A stretch of DNA of 5,702 nt from Oscillospiraceae bacterium (GCA_020024475.1 JAHHTS010000126.1:1-5702); one strand, 5' to 3'. Shown: positions 1-5,513, numbered from the stretch's first letter. A program made the numbers and translations. The notes: a model not told the origin generated them from the sequence alone.

Positions 1-52
1 AACTTTAGACAAACTGAATATTACTACAAAAGTTTTTACAACATTAAATTTC
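1..52. other. Presumptive host flank left of the element
   Basis: This short AT-rich stretch lies outside the left copy of the tRNA-derived repeat. If the repeat pair marks the element ends, this is host DNA that lay directly downstream of the tRNA-Leu gene before insertion. I see no gene or clear signal in it. The assignment is inferred only from the position of the repeats. Confidence 0.5.
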
Positions 53-71
53 TTGTACTCGAAGAGGGACT
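53..71. repeat. attL: left copy of the tRNA-Leu 3'-end repeat
   Basis: Bases 53-71 match 5648-5666, the 3' end of the tRNA-Leu gene, at 18 of 19 positions; the shared part includes TTGTACTCGAAG. The only internal difference is A65 versus C5660. One base outside, C52 differs from A5647, although TTT at 49-51 again matches 5644-5646. A short copy of a tRNA 3' end, isolated from any tRNA and 186 bases upstream of an integrase gene, is the usual footprint of site-specific insertion into a tRNA gene. This copy cannot form the T-stem properly, because its base at tRNA position 64 would be U opposite C50. Confidence 0.85.
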
Positions 72-115
72 AAGAAATCTACATCACACTACATTTAATT
101 TAAAATATATTCATT

Positions 116-208
116 TGTTTATCAATGTATTACAATATTCAAAAGACCAATGCAAATGTAATAAAATATAATAAACACACCTATTTGTTTATGTAGAATG
201 TTTATGTA
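116..208. repeat. Left cluster of candidate integrase arm-type sites
   Basis: Two direct copies of TGTTTATGTA occupy 186-195 and 199-208, with starts 13 bases apart. Weaker partial copies are TGTTTAT at 116-122 (direct) and ATAAACA at 171-177 (inverted). The same 8-mer TGTTTATG recurs at the right end of the element, and I did not find it elsewhere in the window by eye. Tyrosine integrases with an N-terminal arm-binding domain recognise such short repeats beside the core site, so an arm-site function is inferred. The 7-mer alone also occurs inside genes, so the two partial sites are uncertain. Confidence 0.55.
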
Positions 209-231
209 ATCCCAATATTTTAGTATCTTTG
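199..231 (+). promoter_or_regulatory. Candidate integrase promoter overlapping an arm-type repeat
   Basis: TATCTTTG at 224-231 fits the Bacteroidota -7 consensus TAnnTTTG and lies 25 bases before the integrase start codon. The region where the -33 element is expected (about 199-205) has no good TTTG, but it falls on the second TGTTTATGTA repeat (199-208). Integrase bound to that repeat could therefore block its own promoter. The -7 match is seen directly; the autoregulation is inferred. Confidence 0.5.
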
Positions 232-256
232 TAGTGGATATTAAAATAATAAAACT

Positions 257-1717
257 ATGGCTATAACATTCAATTTTGAAGTTGACAAGAAAAAGAATAG
301 CAGAGGACATTATGCTATCTTTATTCGTATCACAGAAAACAGAAAACACAGAAAAATCAAAACTTCCATAGAGTTGGATAGTTTATCTCACTGGCTGAAG
401 AAAGGACAAAGAATCTCCAAAAAAGAGCCTAATTACATTTCATGGAACAATACCTTAGACAAAGAAATGGAAAAGGTAAAACAAACCTATAGAGAGTTGA
501 AAGATGAAGGCAAAGCCTCAACAGCCAGCACAATAATCAATGCAGTAAAAAAAGAGGATAAGACATTCAACTTCATATCCTATGCAGAAGAATTTGCAGA
601 AAGAACATTATCTGCTGGTAATTATAGAACCTCTACTAAGTACATCACATTCATAAATAAGCTAAAGCTATATGTAAATAAAGTGAGTGCAGAAGAAGTT
701 GCAAATCTACCTAAAAAGAAAGAAGAACTTAAAATCTACATGTCAAAACTCAAAGAAGAATTACTTTTCACAGATATAACATTATCATTCTTAAACAAAT
801 TCAAGACATACTTACAATCACTACCAAACTCAAAAGAAGAAGGATTGACATTACAACAGAACACCATAAGTAAGATATTTGACAACTTTGCATCTATCTA
901 TAAAAAAGGTGTACTGGAACTTGAATCAGAAGGACTTACAATAAAAAACAATCCTTTTGAAAACTTTAAATGTGAGACCATAGAAACCAACAAAGAAAAG
1001 CTCACAGAAAGCGAAATAAAGCTCATAGAGGAACTTTCTTTAGAAAAAGGTAGTCTTATATGGCATTGCAGAAATTATTTCTTATTTGCCTACTATTGTG
1101 CTGGCATGAGAGCTGGAGACCTAATACAATTAAGAGGTATCAATATAACATCAGACAAGAGGCTTATTTATCGCATGGATAAAACAAGTACCCAAAAGAA
1201 TATCAAACTATTTGAGCCAGCACTAAATATTCTATCTCATTACATGGATATAGACAAGCCTACAACAAACTATATATTCCCTCTTTTGGATAATAATGCT
1301 ATGTATGCTAAAGCTATATCATGGGAGGACAAAGATAAGCTACCAGCAGAGATTAAAAAGAATCTCATGCAGCAAGTAAACTCAAAGAACAGCCTAATAA
1401 ACAAATATCTTAAACAGATAGCAACAATGGCTGGAATAAACAAGAAATTATCTATGCACATTGCAAGACATTCATTTGCCAATATAGCAAGACAAAAGAA
1501 TGCTAATGTATATGACATAAGTAATGCTTTAGGTCACTCTGATATTAAAATTACAGAAACATATCTATCACAATTTGACTATCAGTCACAAGACAAAACT
1601 ATGGCTATGGTTTTTGATAGCAACAAAGAGGAAAGCAAAAAAGAGGAACTTATAAGACTTATTAGAGATATGAAAACAGAGGATATTGAAAGCCTCATCA
1701 AACAAGCTAAAGGATAA
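257..1717 (+). CDS. Tyrosine recombinase / site-specific integrase
   Basis: This 486-residue protein should catalyse insertion of the element into the tRNA-Leu 3' end and its excision. An N-terminal arm-DNA-binding-like domain (about residues 1-95, with the pattern GHYAIFIRITENRKHRKIKT) is followed by a SAM-like core-binding domain (about 105-235) and the catalytic domain (about 245-440). All six expected catalytic positions are visible: Arg285 in AGMRAGD, Lys309 in MDKTST, His401 and Arg404 in HIARHSF, His427 in LGHSD and nucleophile Tyr436 in ETYLSQF. The protein ends in a charged helical tail (455-486). Length and architecture suit integrases of Bacteroidota mobile elements, so the gene appears intact. 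The ATG start lies behind an A-rich leader without Shine-Dalgarno, which is normal in this phylum. A TAnnTTTG promoter precedes it and a hairpin terminator overlaps its stop codon. Confidence 0.95.
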   Translation: MAITFNFEVDKKKNSRGHYAIFIRITENRKHRKIKTSIELDSLSHWLKKGQRISKKEPNYISWNNTLDKEMEKVKQTYRELKDEGKASTASTIINAVKKEDKTFNFISYAEEFAERTLSAGNYRTSTKYITFINKLKLYVNKVSAEEVANLPKKKEELKIYMSKLKEELLFTDITLSFLNKFKTYLQSLPNSKEEGLTLQQNTISKIFDNFASIYKKGVLELESEGLTIKNNPFENFKCETIETNKEKLTESEIKLIEELSLEKGSLIWHCRNYFLFAYYCAGMRAGDLIQLRGINITSDKRLIYRMDKTSTQKNIKLFEPALNILSHYMDIDKPTTNYIFPLLDNNAMYAKAISWEDKDKLPAEIKKNLMQQVNSKNSLINKYLKQIATMAGINKKLSMHIARHSFANIARQKNANVYDISNALGHSDIKITETYLSQFDYQSQDKTMAMVFDSNKEESKKEELIRLIRDMKTEDIESLIKQAKG

Positions 1718-1734
1718 GAATTGTTATCCTTTTT
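1709..1734 (+). terminator. Hairpin terminator overlapping the integrase stop codon
   Basis: AAAGGATAA (1709-1717) pairs perfectly with TTATCCTTT (1724-1732) around a 6-base loop, and the T-run extends to 1734. The left arm contains the integrase stop codon. The stem has little GC and the T-tract is short, so termination is probably partial and some read-through into the next gene is likely. Confidence 0.6.
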
Positions 1735-1756
1735 ACTAACAATAAAAGAATATATT

Positions 1757-2464
1757 ATGGATATTAAAAGAGCACTGGATTCATTAAAAGAATGGATGAA
1801 TGAAATGGAAGAAATGGATAAATACATTATTAGCATATTCAATGACTATGGATACTCTACAGACAATATAAACATTATAATAATAAGGTCATATCACATT
1901 ACATATGGAGCCGAAATTTACACTACATGTGAAACCACTATAAACAATATAAATCTTTATCAATTTATTGAAGAACATTTTGGCAATGACTTAGAAATTC
2001 GTTCTAAATCAAGGAAATCAAGCATCAACCTAAACTTAATCCAATGTATGCAAATCCAAAAGCACATTCTTAAAGAAATAGATTTAGGAATAAATGAGGT
2101 TTTAGGTCATGTCTTAAAAGATAAAATGGATGAATTGGAAAGGCTTAAGCCAAGCCTACAAGACTGGAAAAATCTTTTAGAGAAAATCTTAAAATATGCA
2201 ACAGAGCCAACAACAAAAGAGCATAAATTTGACGATACAGTATTAGTCTCAAACCTACTAAAAATAATAGACCCATTACTGCAAAAAGAGAAAAATCAGA
2301 AAGGAAGTAACAATATCACAAACAAGGAAGCAGCATTAATATACGACTTATTATATTACATAAAATATGGCAGTAAAAATATGATAGCATCAAATAAAGA
2401 AAAATCAGATTATATTAGATACAGATTAAAGAAGAAAGTGGGAAATCCTATTGTGGAAAAATAG
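1757..2464 (+). CDS. Hypothetical protein of 235 residues next to the integrase
   Basis: I do not recognise this protein. The chosen start is ATG 1757. An in-frame TTG at 1721 would begin inside the loop of the preceding terminator hairpin and add 12 unconvincing residues. The product looks soluble, mostly helical and lysine- and asparagine-rich, with no signal peptide. An acidic N-terminal helix (KEWMNEMEEMDKYI, 11-24) precedes an isoleucine-rich stretch (38-43), then a long helical middle (95-148). A C-terminal block has NKEAALIYDLLYYIKYG (189-205) and a basic end (RYRLKKK). It lies 39 bases after the integrase in the same direction and probably depends on read-through. Accessory control of recombination, regulation or cargo are all possible, but nothing in the sequence decides between them. 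Confidence 0.75.
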   Translation: MDIKRALDSLKEWMNEMEEMDKYIISIFNDYGYSTDNINIIIIRSYHITYGAEIYTTCETTINNINLYQFIEEHFGNDLEIRSKSRKSSINLNLIQCMQIQKHILKEIDLGINEVLGHVLKDKMDELERLKPSLQDWKNLLEKILKYATEPTTKEHKFDDTVLVSNLLKIIDPLLQKEKNQKGSNNITNKEAALIYDLLYYIKYGSKNMIASNKEKSDYIRYRLKKKVGNPIVEK

Positions 2465-2472
2465 ATTTTTTT
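2443..2472 (+). terminator. Weak terminator at the end of the 235-residue gene
   Basis: CTATT (2448-2452) pairs with AATAG (2460-2464), and AAAT (2443-2446) pairs with ATTT (2465-2468) across a bulged C. A run of seven T follows (2466-2472). The stem is AT-rich, so this is a weak candidate. It would separate the integrase unit from the next promoter. Confidence 0.35.
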
Positions 2473-2511
2473 ACCCAAAATTCATAACCACATAATTATC
2501 TTACTCTCAAA

Positions 2512-2519
2512 TACCTTTG
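2512..2519 (+). promoter_or_regulatory. Candidate -7 box (TACCTTTG) for the HTH-Rep unit
   Basis: TACCTTTG matches the Bacteroidota -7 consensus TAnnTTTG. No clear TTTG is seen at the -33 distance. Transcription would begin near 2526, giving a leader of about 53 bases that starts with the hairpin at 2527-2568. It sits in the only sizeable gap before the helix-turn-helix gene. Confidence 0.5.
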
Positions 2520-2526
2520 TCATACA

Positions 2527-2568
2527 ATCAAAGCAAAAGCAAGAAATGTTTCTGCTGGGTACTTTGAT
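2527..2568 (+). promoter_or_regulatory. Leader hairpin before the HTH gene
   Basis: ATCAAAG (2527-2533) pairs with CTTTGAT (2562-2568). Inside, AGCA (2538-2541) and GAA (2543-2545) pair with TTCTGCT (2550-2556), leaving one bulged A and a 4-base loop. The structure would occupy almost the whole 5' leader and end 10 bases before the start codon, so it could affect translation or mRNA stability. Its DNA form could instead be an operator. Pairing is seen; function is inferred. Confidence 0.4.
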
Positions 2569-2578
2569 ATATTAAATT

Positions 2579-2887
2579 ATGACAGAAACATTAAACATGG
2601 TGGTAGTACCACAAAGCATTTGGGAGAACATCTCAAAAACATTATCAAATGTTGAGGCACTTCTTCAAAAGAGAACAGAAGAAGAAGTTAGTAACCAGTG
2701 GATAGAATCCACACAAGCAAGAAAGATTTTAGGCATATCTGCAAAGACATGGCAGACCTACAGAGACGAAAGAAGAATCCCTTTCAGTCAGTTTGGAAGA
2801 AAAATCTATGTCAAGCAATCAGACTTAGAATCTTTCATGCAAGAACACTACATCAATTCAAGAAGTCAGAAAGGAGGCAGAGTATGA
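2579..2887 (+). CDS. Helix-turn-helix, excisionase-family DNA-binding protein
   Basis: This 102-residue protein has an N-terminal amphipathic or coiled-coil stretch (about 14-37) followed by a MerR/excisionase-type winged helix-turn-helix (about 41-91). The pattern is ARKILGISAKTWQTYRDERRIPFSQFGRKIYVKQSDLESFM, split as the helix-turn-helix ARKILGISAKTWQTYRDE, the wing residues around GRKIYVK and the closing helix SDLESFM. This layout is typical of the HTH_17 family, which is common in Bacteroidota mobile elements as a recombination directionality factor or regulator. In an integrase-bearing element the best guess is an excisionase or a controller of the downstream genes. It begins a unit with its own promoter and shares the ATGA with the next gene. 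Confidence 0.85.
   Translation: MTETLNMVVVPQSIWENISKTLSNVEALLQKRTEEEVSNQWIESTQARKILGISAKTWQTYRDERRIPFSQFGRKIYVKQSDLESFMQEHYINSRSQKGGRV
2871..2877 (+). promoter_or_regulatory. Strong Shine-Dalgarno (AAGGAGG) deciding the start at 2884
   Basis: AAGGAGG ends 6 bases before ATG 2884. It is an unusually good Shine-Dalgarno for Bacteroidota, where such motifs are mostly absent. With the ATGA overlap it strongly supports this start over upstream in-frame codons that lie inside the HTH gene. Confidence 0.6.
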
Positions 2888-3354
2888 ATAAGCAATTTAT
2901 TGAAAGCTGCCTCCAAAAGGCTACTTATGTAAGAAAGCCAAACACAAAAACCAGCTACATTTGGGATAGTGGATTTACATTTCTGCCTAAAACACTATCA
3001 ATATTCAAAGGCTGCAACAATGTCAAATGTGCCTTAAAAGGAAGAAACCTACAACCAGTTGAGGCTCAATTTAAGGGAGTTTTCACAAAGAAAGAAGAAT
3101 CATATCTAAAACAATTCTACCCTTTTCATGTAAGTACTCAAATATGGGAAATAGAAAACTATCCAATGTTTATAGGATATGGCAGTATTGGTATAACTGG
3201 GGAAAATGGCAGAATAACAAATGAATCTGATACAGGAGACCTCATTATCCTATATAGCAAAGATTTCAGATGGGATGAAATAGAAATTTACTATTTCAAA
3301 GGTATGCTACCACATTTGCAAGAAATTGCAGAGGTTGTAAGCTCAATCATATAA
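2884..3354 (+). CDS. Hypothetical protein of 156 residues coupled to the HTH gene
   Basis: I do not recognise this protein. The ATG overlaps the HTH gene stop as ATGA (2884-2887), a sign of translational coupling, and a strong Shine-Dalgarno precedes it. An open frame runs upstream to 2698 but only as a shadow of the HTH gene. The product appears cytosolic and alpha/beta. There is a basic N-terminal part, a Cys pair in GCNNVKC (43-49), a central stretch WEIENYPMFIGYGSIGITG (88-106) and a C-terminal acidic/aromatic block DTGDLIILYSKDFRWDEIEIYYFKG (split as DTGDLIILY at 116-124 and WDEIEIYYFKG at 130-140). Its place between the HTH gene and the Rep-like gene suggests a role in replication or its control. 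That is context only. Confidence 0.8.
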   Translation: MNKQFIESCLQKATYVRKPNTKTSYIWDSGFTFLPKTLSIFKGCNNVKCALKGRNLQPVEAQFKGVFTKKEESYLKQFYPFHVSTQIWEIENYPMFIGYGSIGITGENGRITNESDTGDLIILYSKDFRWDEIEIYYFKGMLPHLQEIAEVVSSII

Positions 3355-3363
3355 TAATAACAA

Positions 3364-3389
3364 AGGGTGGAGAAATTAATCTTCACCCT
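3364..3389 (+). promoter_or_regulatory. Intercistronic hairpin before the Rep-like gene
   Basis: AGGGTGGAGA (3364-3373) pairs with TCTTCACCCT (3380-3389) over 10 base pairs, including one G-U, around a 6-base loop. No T-run follows, so it is not a typical terminator. It ends 19 bases before ATG 3409. It could stabilise or process the mRNA, tune Rep synthesis, or be a DNA site bound by the initiator. Its presence argues that this stretch is not coding. Confidence 0.5.
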
Positions 3390-3408
3390 CTTAAATTGGG
3401 ATATTAAA

Positions 3409-4362
3409 ATGATTGATTACTTGGCTATAACCAAACGATTTCAAGACAAAGATAAGCCTTTTCTTGAAAACTGCAAAACAATAGCATACTTTATTGATAC
3501 ACAATGCACTAAGTACATTCTACATGGGTGTAATGACTTAGAAATATATTGGTACAACAATACTAACACCCTTAAATTAAAAGGAAGTATAACATATTAC
3601 TTTCAGAATCATAACTTCACTTACTCAAATACTACATTCATAGAAGCTATTAAAACCATACAAAACATTCTTAAATGCAGATTATGGGATGCCTATGTAG
3701 ATGAGTTTAAATATGGAAAAATATTAGAGGTGGAATATGAACCAAAAGAATATATCTCTAAACACTATAGCAATGATATAAAACTTGTAATGAATGAGAT
3801 TGGTAAAGATAGAGATTTCTTCAAATGGTGGAAAGGTAAAAACATATCACTCAAAATGTATGATGTAAATAAGAATATTAATAATAAACAAGACCATAAA
3901 GGAAAACAGATACTAATGGATGATGGCTGGAATCCATTAAAGCACTATCTGAAATGGGAAGTACATTATTATAAGCCTCATCAATATCTAAACAATGGTA
4001 CTGGAATAAAACTTGAAGATTTAATAAAACCCCCTTTTCAGACACTATTAAGAAAAGACTTAATACATCAATATTCAAAACTAACAACAATGAAAAATTT
4101 AGTTACCCCCAACAATAAAAAAGACCTTTCTACAGCTGATATAATTCTTTGGGGATATGCAGAAGCTATGATAAATAGTAATTCAAATATCAATACCATA
4201 AAAAAAGATTTATATAATAGGATAAATAGTATATCTGATACCATTCTTTCAAATAGTGATAAAAAGGCAAGAAAAAGAAATATAAAATCATTAATAGAGA
4301 AATTATCACTTGAAGAAAACAACAAATTGGATATTTCTGAAAAGCTAAAACAAAAAATGTAA
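3409..4362 (+). CDS. Phage/plasmid replication initiator-like protein (gene II/X type)
   Basis: This 317-residue protein resembles gene II/X-like replication proteins that I recall from small Bacteroidota mobile elements and filamentous-phage-like replicons. The matching features are an MIDYL-type start, LKLKGSITYYF (55-65) like the family's xGSlxKy segment, followed by helix FIEAIKTIQNIL (77-88). Next come a VDEFKYGKILEV strand pair (97-108), ISLKMYDVNK (146-155) like the family's KIYDK, and YLKWEVHYYKPHQYL (180-194) like LRvEvKYxK. A helical, lysine-rich tail follows (about 265-317). Proteins of this type nick an origin and start rolling-circle replication, and some relatives act as relaxases. 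ATG 3409 is preferred to GTG 3367, which lies inside a hairpin. The assignment comes from remembered family patterns, and I cannot identify the catalytic tyrosine. Confidence 0.6.
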   Translation: MIDYLAITKRFQDKDKPFLENCKTIAYFIDTQCTKYILHGCNDLEIYWYNNTNTLKLKGSITYYFQNHNFTYSNTTFIEAIKTIQNILKCRLWDAYVDEFKYGKILEVEYEPKEYISKHYSNDIKLVMNEIGKDRDFFKWWKGKNISLKMYDVNKNINNKQDHKGKQILMDDGWNPLKHYLKWEVHYYKPHQYLNNGTGIKLEDLIKPPFQTLLRKDLIHQYSKLTTMKNLVTPNNKKDLSTADIILWGYAEAMINSNSNINTIKKDLYNRINSISDTILSNSDKKARKRNIKSLIEKLSLEENNKLDISEKLKQKM

Positions 4363-4523
4363 AGAGGAAGAAAATAGCCATATAAACGCATCTACATAGA
4401 TTTCATTCCCTACTAATAGTGTATTATCATAATAACAATATAGTACTACATTATTAGTTATATTATAAAATATATATTATATAAATATATAGGGAGAAAT
4501 TTCTTTTTATCAAAAACTTAAGC

Positions 4524-4531
4524 TATTTTTG
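4524..4531 (+). promoter_or_regulatory. Possible -7 box (TATTTTTG) upstream of the palindrome
   Basis: TATTTTTG fits TAnnTTTG, but the area is T-rich and no -33 element is evident, so it may be chance. If real, transcripts would pass through the 153-nt palindrome before reaching the cargo gene, which would give that gene a long structured leader. Confidence 0.25.
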
Positions 4532-4540
4532 CAATGATTT

Positions 4541-4559
4541 AGCAAGTTTATTGCTTTTT
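4541..4559 (+). terminator. Weak terminator after the Rep-like gene
   Basis: AGCAA (4541-4545) pairs with TTGCT (4551-4555) around the loop GTTTA, and five T follow (4555-4559). The stem has only 5 base pairs, so this is a weak candidate for the end of the HTH-Rep transcript. Confidence 0.3.
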
Positions 4560-4583
4560 CAAGACATATTACTATTAAACATT

Positions 4584-4736
4584 AGCGTTTGCTATTGTTT
4601 TGGGCTGATAAAATCGCCAATTTAATCAAAGACCCAACTAACAATAAGTAAATGCTCACGATATGCGTGGGCATACTTGTTATGGGTCTGGGTGTTTGGC
4701 GATACCTATCAGCGTAGCATAGTATTTGCTCACGCT
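4584..4736. repeat. 153-nt nested palindrome with four-fold symmetry
   Basis: As one hairpin the paired blocks are 4584-4588/4732-4736, 4592-4595/4719-4722, 4604-4610/4707-4713, 4613-4620/4696-4703, 4630-4636/4683-4689, 4639-4644/4677-4682, 4648-4650/4674-4676 and 4653-4660/4666-4673. Nearly all pairs are canonical, in the same nested order, with small internal loops. Each half is also self-complementary. Bases 4585-4604 pair with 4633-4655, and 4665-4673 pair with 4727-4735 with further short pairs inside. The same DNA can thus form one long hairpin or two side-by-side hairpins of 71 nt. TGCTCACG occurs twice (4653-4660 and 4727-4734). The element is richer in GC than its surroundings and runs into a T-tract (4736-4740). 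Possible roles are a replication origin, a structured RNA leader or terminator, or a small mobile palindrome. Confidence 0.8.
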
Positions 4737-4779
4737 TTTTACTATATACAATTAATGTTTAACTAATAAATTAAAGAAA

Positions 4780-5346
4780 ATGAGAAACTTTTTTTGCTTT
4801 ATCTGTTTTATGTTTTTTACATTATCCTCTTATGCACAATTTACAGCAACAAAAGATGGATTAAAAACACTTGATGGGAAAAATTTTTACGTAGTTGAGA
4901 TTCCTGGAAAAACTGCAAATGATTTATACAAACTTACAAATGCGTTTATAATTAGTAATTTTAAAAATCCAAATGCAGTTTCTAACAAATTAGAAAACGA
5001 AATGATTAATCTTCATGGAACATACCTTCAAGCTTTTATATGCAAAAAAGCCTTAGGTGTAAATATCTCCGCCAATGTAGATATGAATCTCATTATTTAC
5101 TTCAAAGATGGAAAAGTACGTTTTGACACTCCAAGTATCAATTCAATGTACTATAACAATGAATATCAAGTTAGGTTTTCTGGTGGAGTAAACATAATGG
5201 GGGAAGGAGATATTAACATGTTCAAGAAAAATGGGAAAATAAATAAAAAAGATTGTGTGAATAATTTCAATAACTTCATAAACAGTTTTATAAGCCAAAT
5301 ATGCGATTATCTCAAAGGTAATAATTCAACCAATGAGGACTGGTAA
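4780..5346 (+). CDS. Secreted DUF4468-like protein, probable cargo
   Basis: The 188-residue product starts with a signal peptide (MRNFF, hydrophobic FCFICFMFF, then LSSYA and probable cleavage before Gln20), so it should be exported to the periplasm or outside. The mature part looks like the Bacteroidota DUF4468 (TBP-like fold) family. FYVVEIPGKTANDLYKLTNAF (split as FYVVEIPGK at 36-44 and DLYKLTNAF at 48-56) resembles the family's vvevpGKsadeLYxra pattern. It is followed by a NFKNP motif (60-64), the strand MNLIIYFKDGKVRF (102-115) and an EDW terminus, which I recall as common in such proteins. No biochemical function is established for this family as far as I know. No Shine-Dalgarno is seen; the leader is A/T-rich. 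It lies between the palindrome and the right end and does not look like a replication or recombination gene. Confidence 0.65.
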   Translation: MRNFFCFICFMFFTLSSYAQFTATKDGLKTLDGKNFYVVEIPGKTANDLYKLTNAFIISNFKNPNAVSNKLENEMINLHGTYLQAFICKKALGVNISANVDMNLIIYFKDGKVRFDTPSINSMYYNNEYQVRFSGGVNIMGEGDINMFKKNGKINKKDCVNNFNNFINSFISQICDYLKGNNSTNEDW

Positions 5347-5388
5347 AATAGATATTTATAATTAATAAAATATTTTTTCTCAAAATAA

Positions 5389-5474
5389 AAATTTCAATTT
5401 TGCTATCTGACTTTTCAGAGGACTTTTTTTCAAAGGGGGTAGTACATACTCTACCCCATAAAAATTGAAAATTT
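5389..5474. repeat. Nested inverted repeat downstream of the cargo gene
   Basis: TTTCAATTTT (5392-5401) pairs perfectly with AAAATTGAAA (5461-5470), and three more pairs follow outside after a one-base bulge. Inside the right half, GGGGTAG (5436-5442) pairs with CTACCCC (5451-5457) around an 8-base loop, just after a run of seven T (5424-5430). The GC-rich inner stem stands out in AT-rich DNA. It may end or protect the cargo transcript, or be a protein-binding or origin site. No role is proven by the sequence. Confidence 0.55.
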
Positions 5475-5513
5475 CTACTTACCATACAGCAAAAACAGCA
5501 TATTATAATAATT

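Larger units (their letters stand above)
4363..4779. other. 417-base intergenic region: possible origin region
   Basis: There is no plausible gene here on either strand. From left to right it holds a very AT-rich tract (about 4430-4492, mostly TATA/ATTA runs), a TATTTTTG match to the -7 promoter box (4524-4531), a weak hairpin with a T-run (4541-4559) and a 153-nt nested palindrome (4584-4736). An AT-rich tract plus a large palindrome directly behind a replication initiator gene is what an origin region can look like. No known nick site was recognised. Confidence 0.5.

Noticed and set aside
1721..1756. TTG start at 1721 for the 235-residue protein
   Set aside because: It would start inside the loop of the terminator hairpin and add 12 residues. 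ATG 1757 follows an ordinary A-rich leader.
2698..2883. Longer 218-residue form of the 156-residue protein
   Set aside because: The extra part lies entirely within the HTH gene in another frame. ATG 2884 has AAGGAGG and an ATGA overlap.
3367..3408. GTG start at 3367 for the Rep-like protein
   Set aside because: The GTG lies within the stem of the 10-bp hairpin, and the MIDYL start at 3409 fits the family better.
1397..3890. Further TGTTTAT/ATAAACA copies inside genes as arm-type sites
   Set aside because: The 7-mer appears by chance in coding AT-rich DNA (for example near 1397, 1437, 3166 and 3883). Only the longer TGTTTATG copies cluster at the ends.
122..4391. Minus-strand open frames at 122-349, 1270-1518, 1582-1842, 3878-4090, 4068-4391 and 4190-4381
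   Set aside because: They lie opposite clear genes or across att/promoter DNA and have no recognisable domain. Their hydrophobic composition is what antisense translation of lysine- and asparagine-rich AT-rich genes gives.
4653..4734. CRISPR-like repeat from the duplicated TGCTCACG
   Set aside because: There are only two copies of 8 bases, both explained as arms of the palindrome, and no spacer array or cas gene.
4584..4736. Integron attC site
   Set aside because: A long imperfect palindrome with TAAC and GTTA fits loosely, and ACCCAAC matches RYYYAAC. However, those motifs lie in the middle of the stem and not at its ends, no matching GTTRRRY is placed correctly, and the integrase lacks a recognisable IntI-type context.
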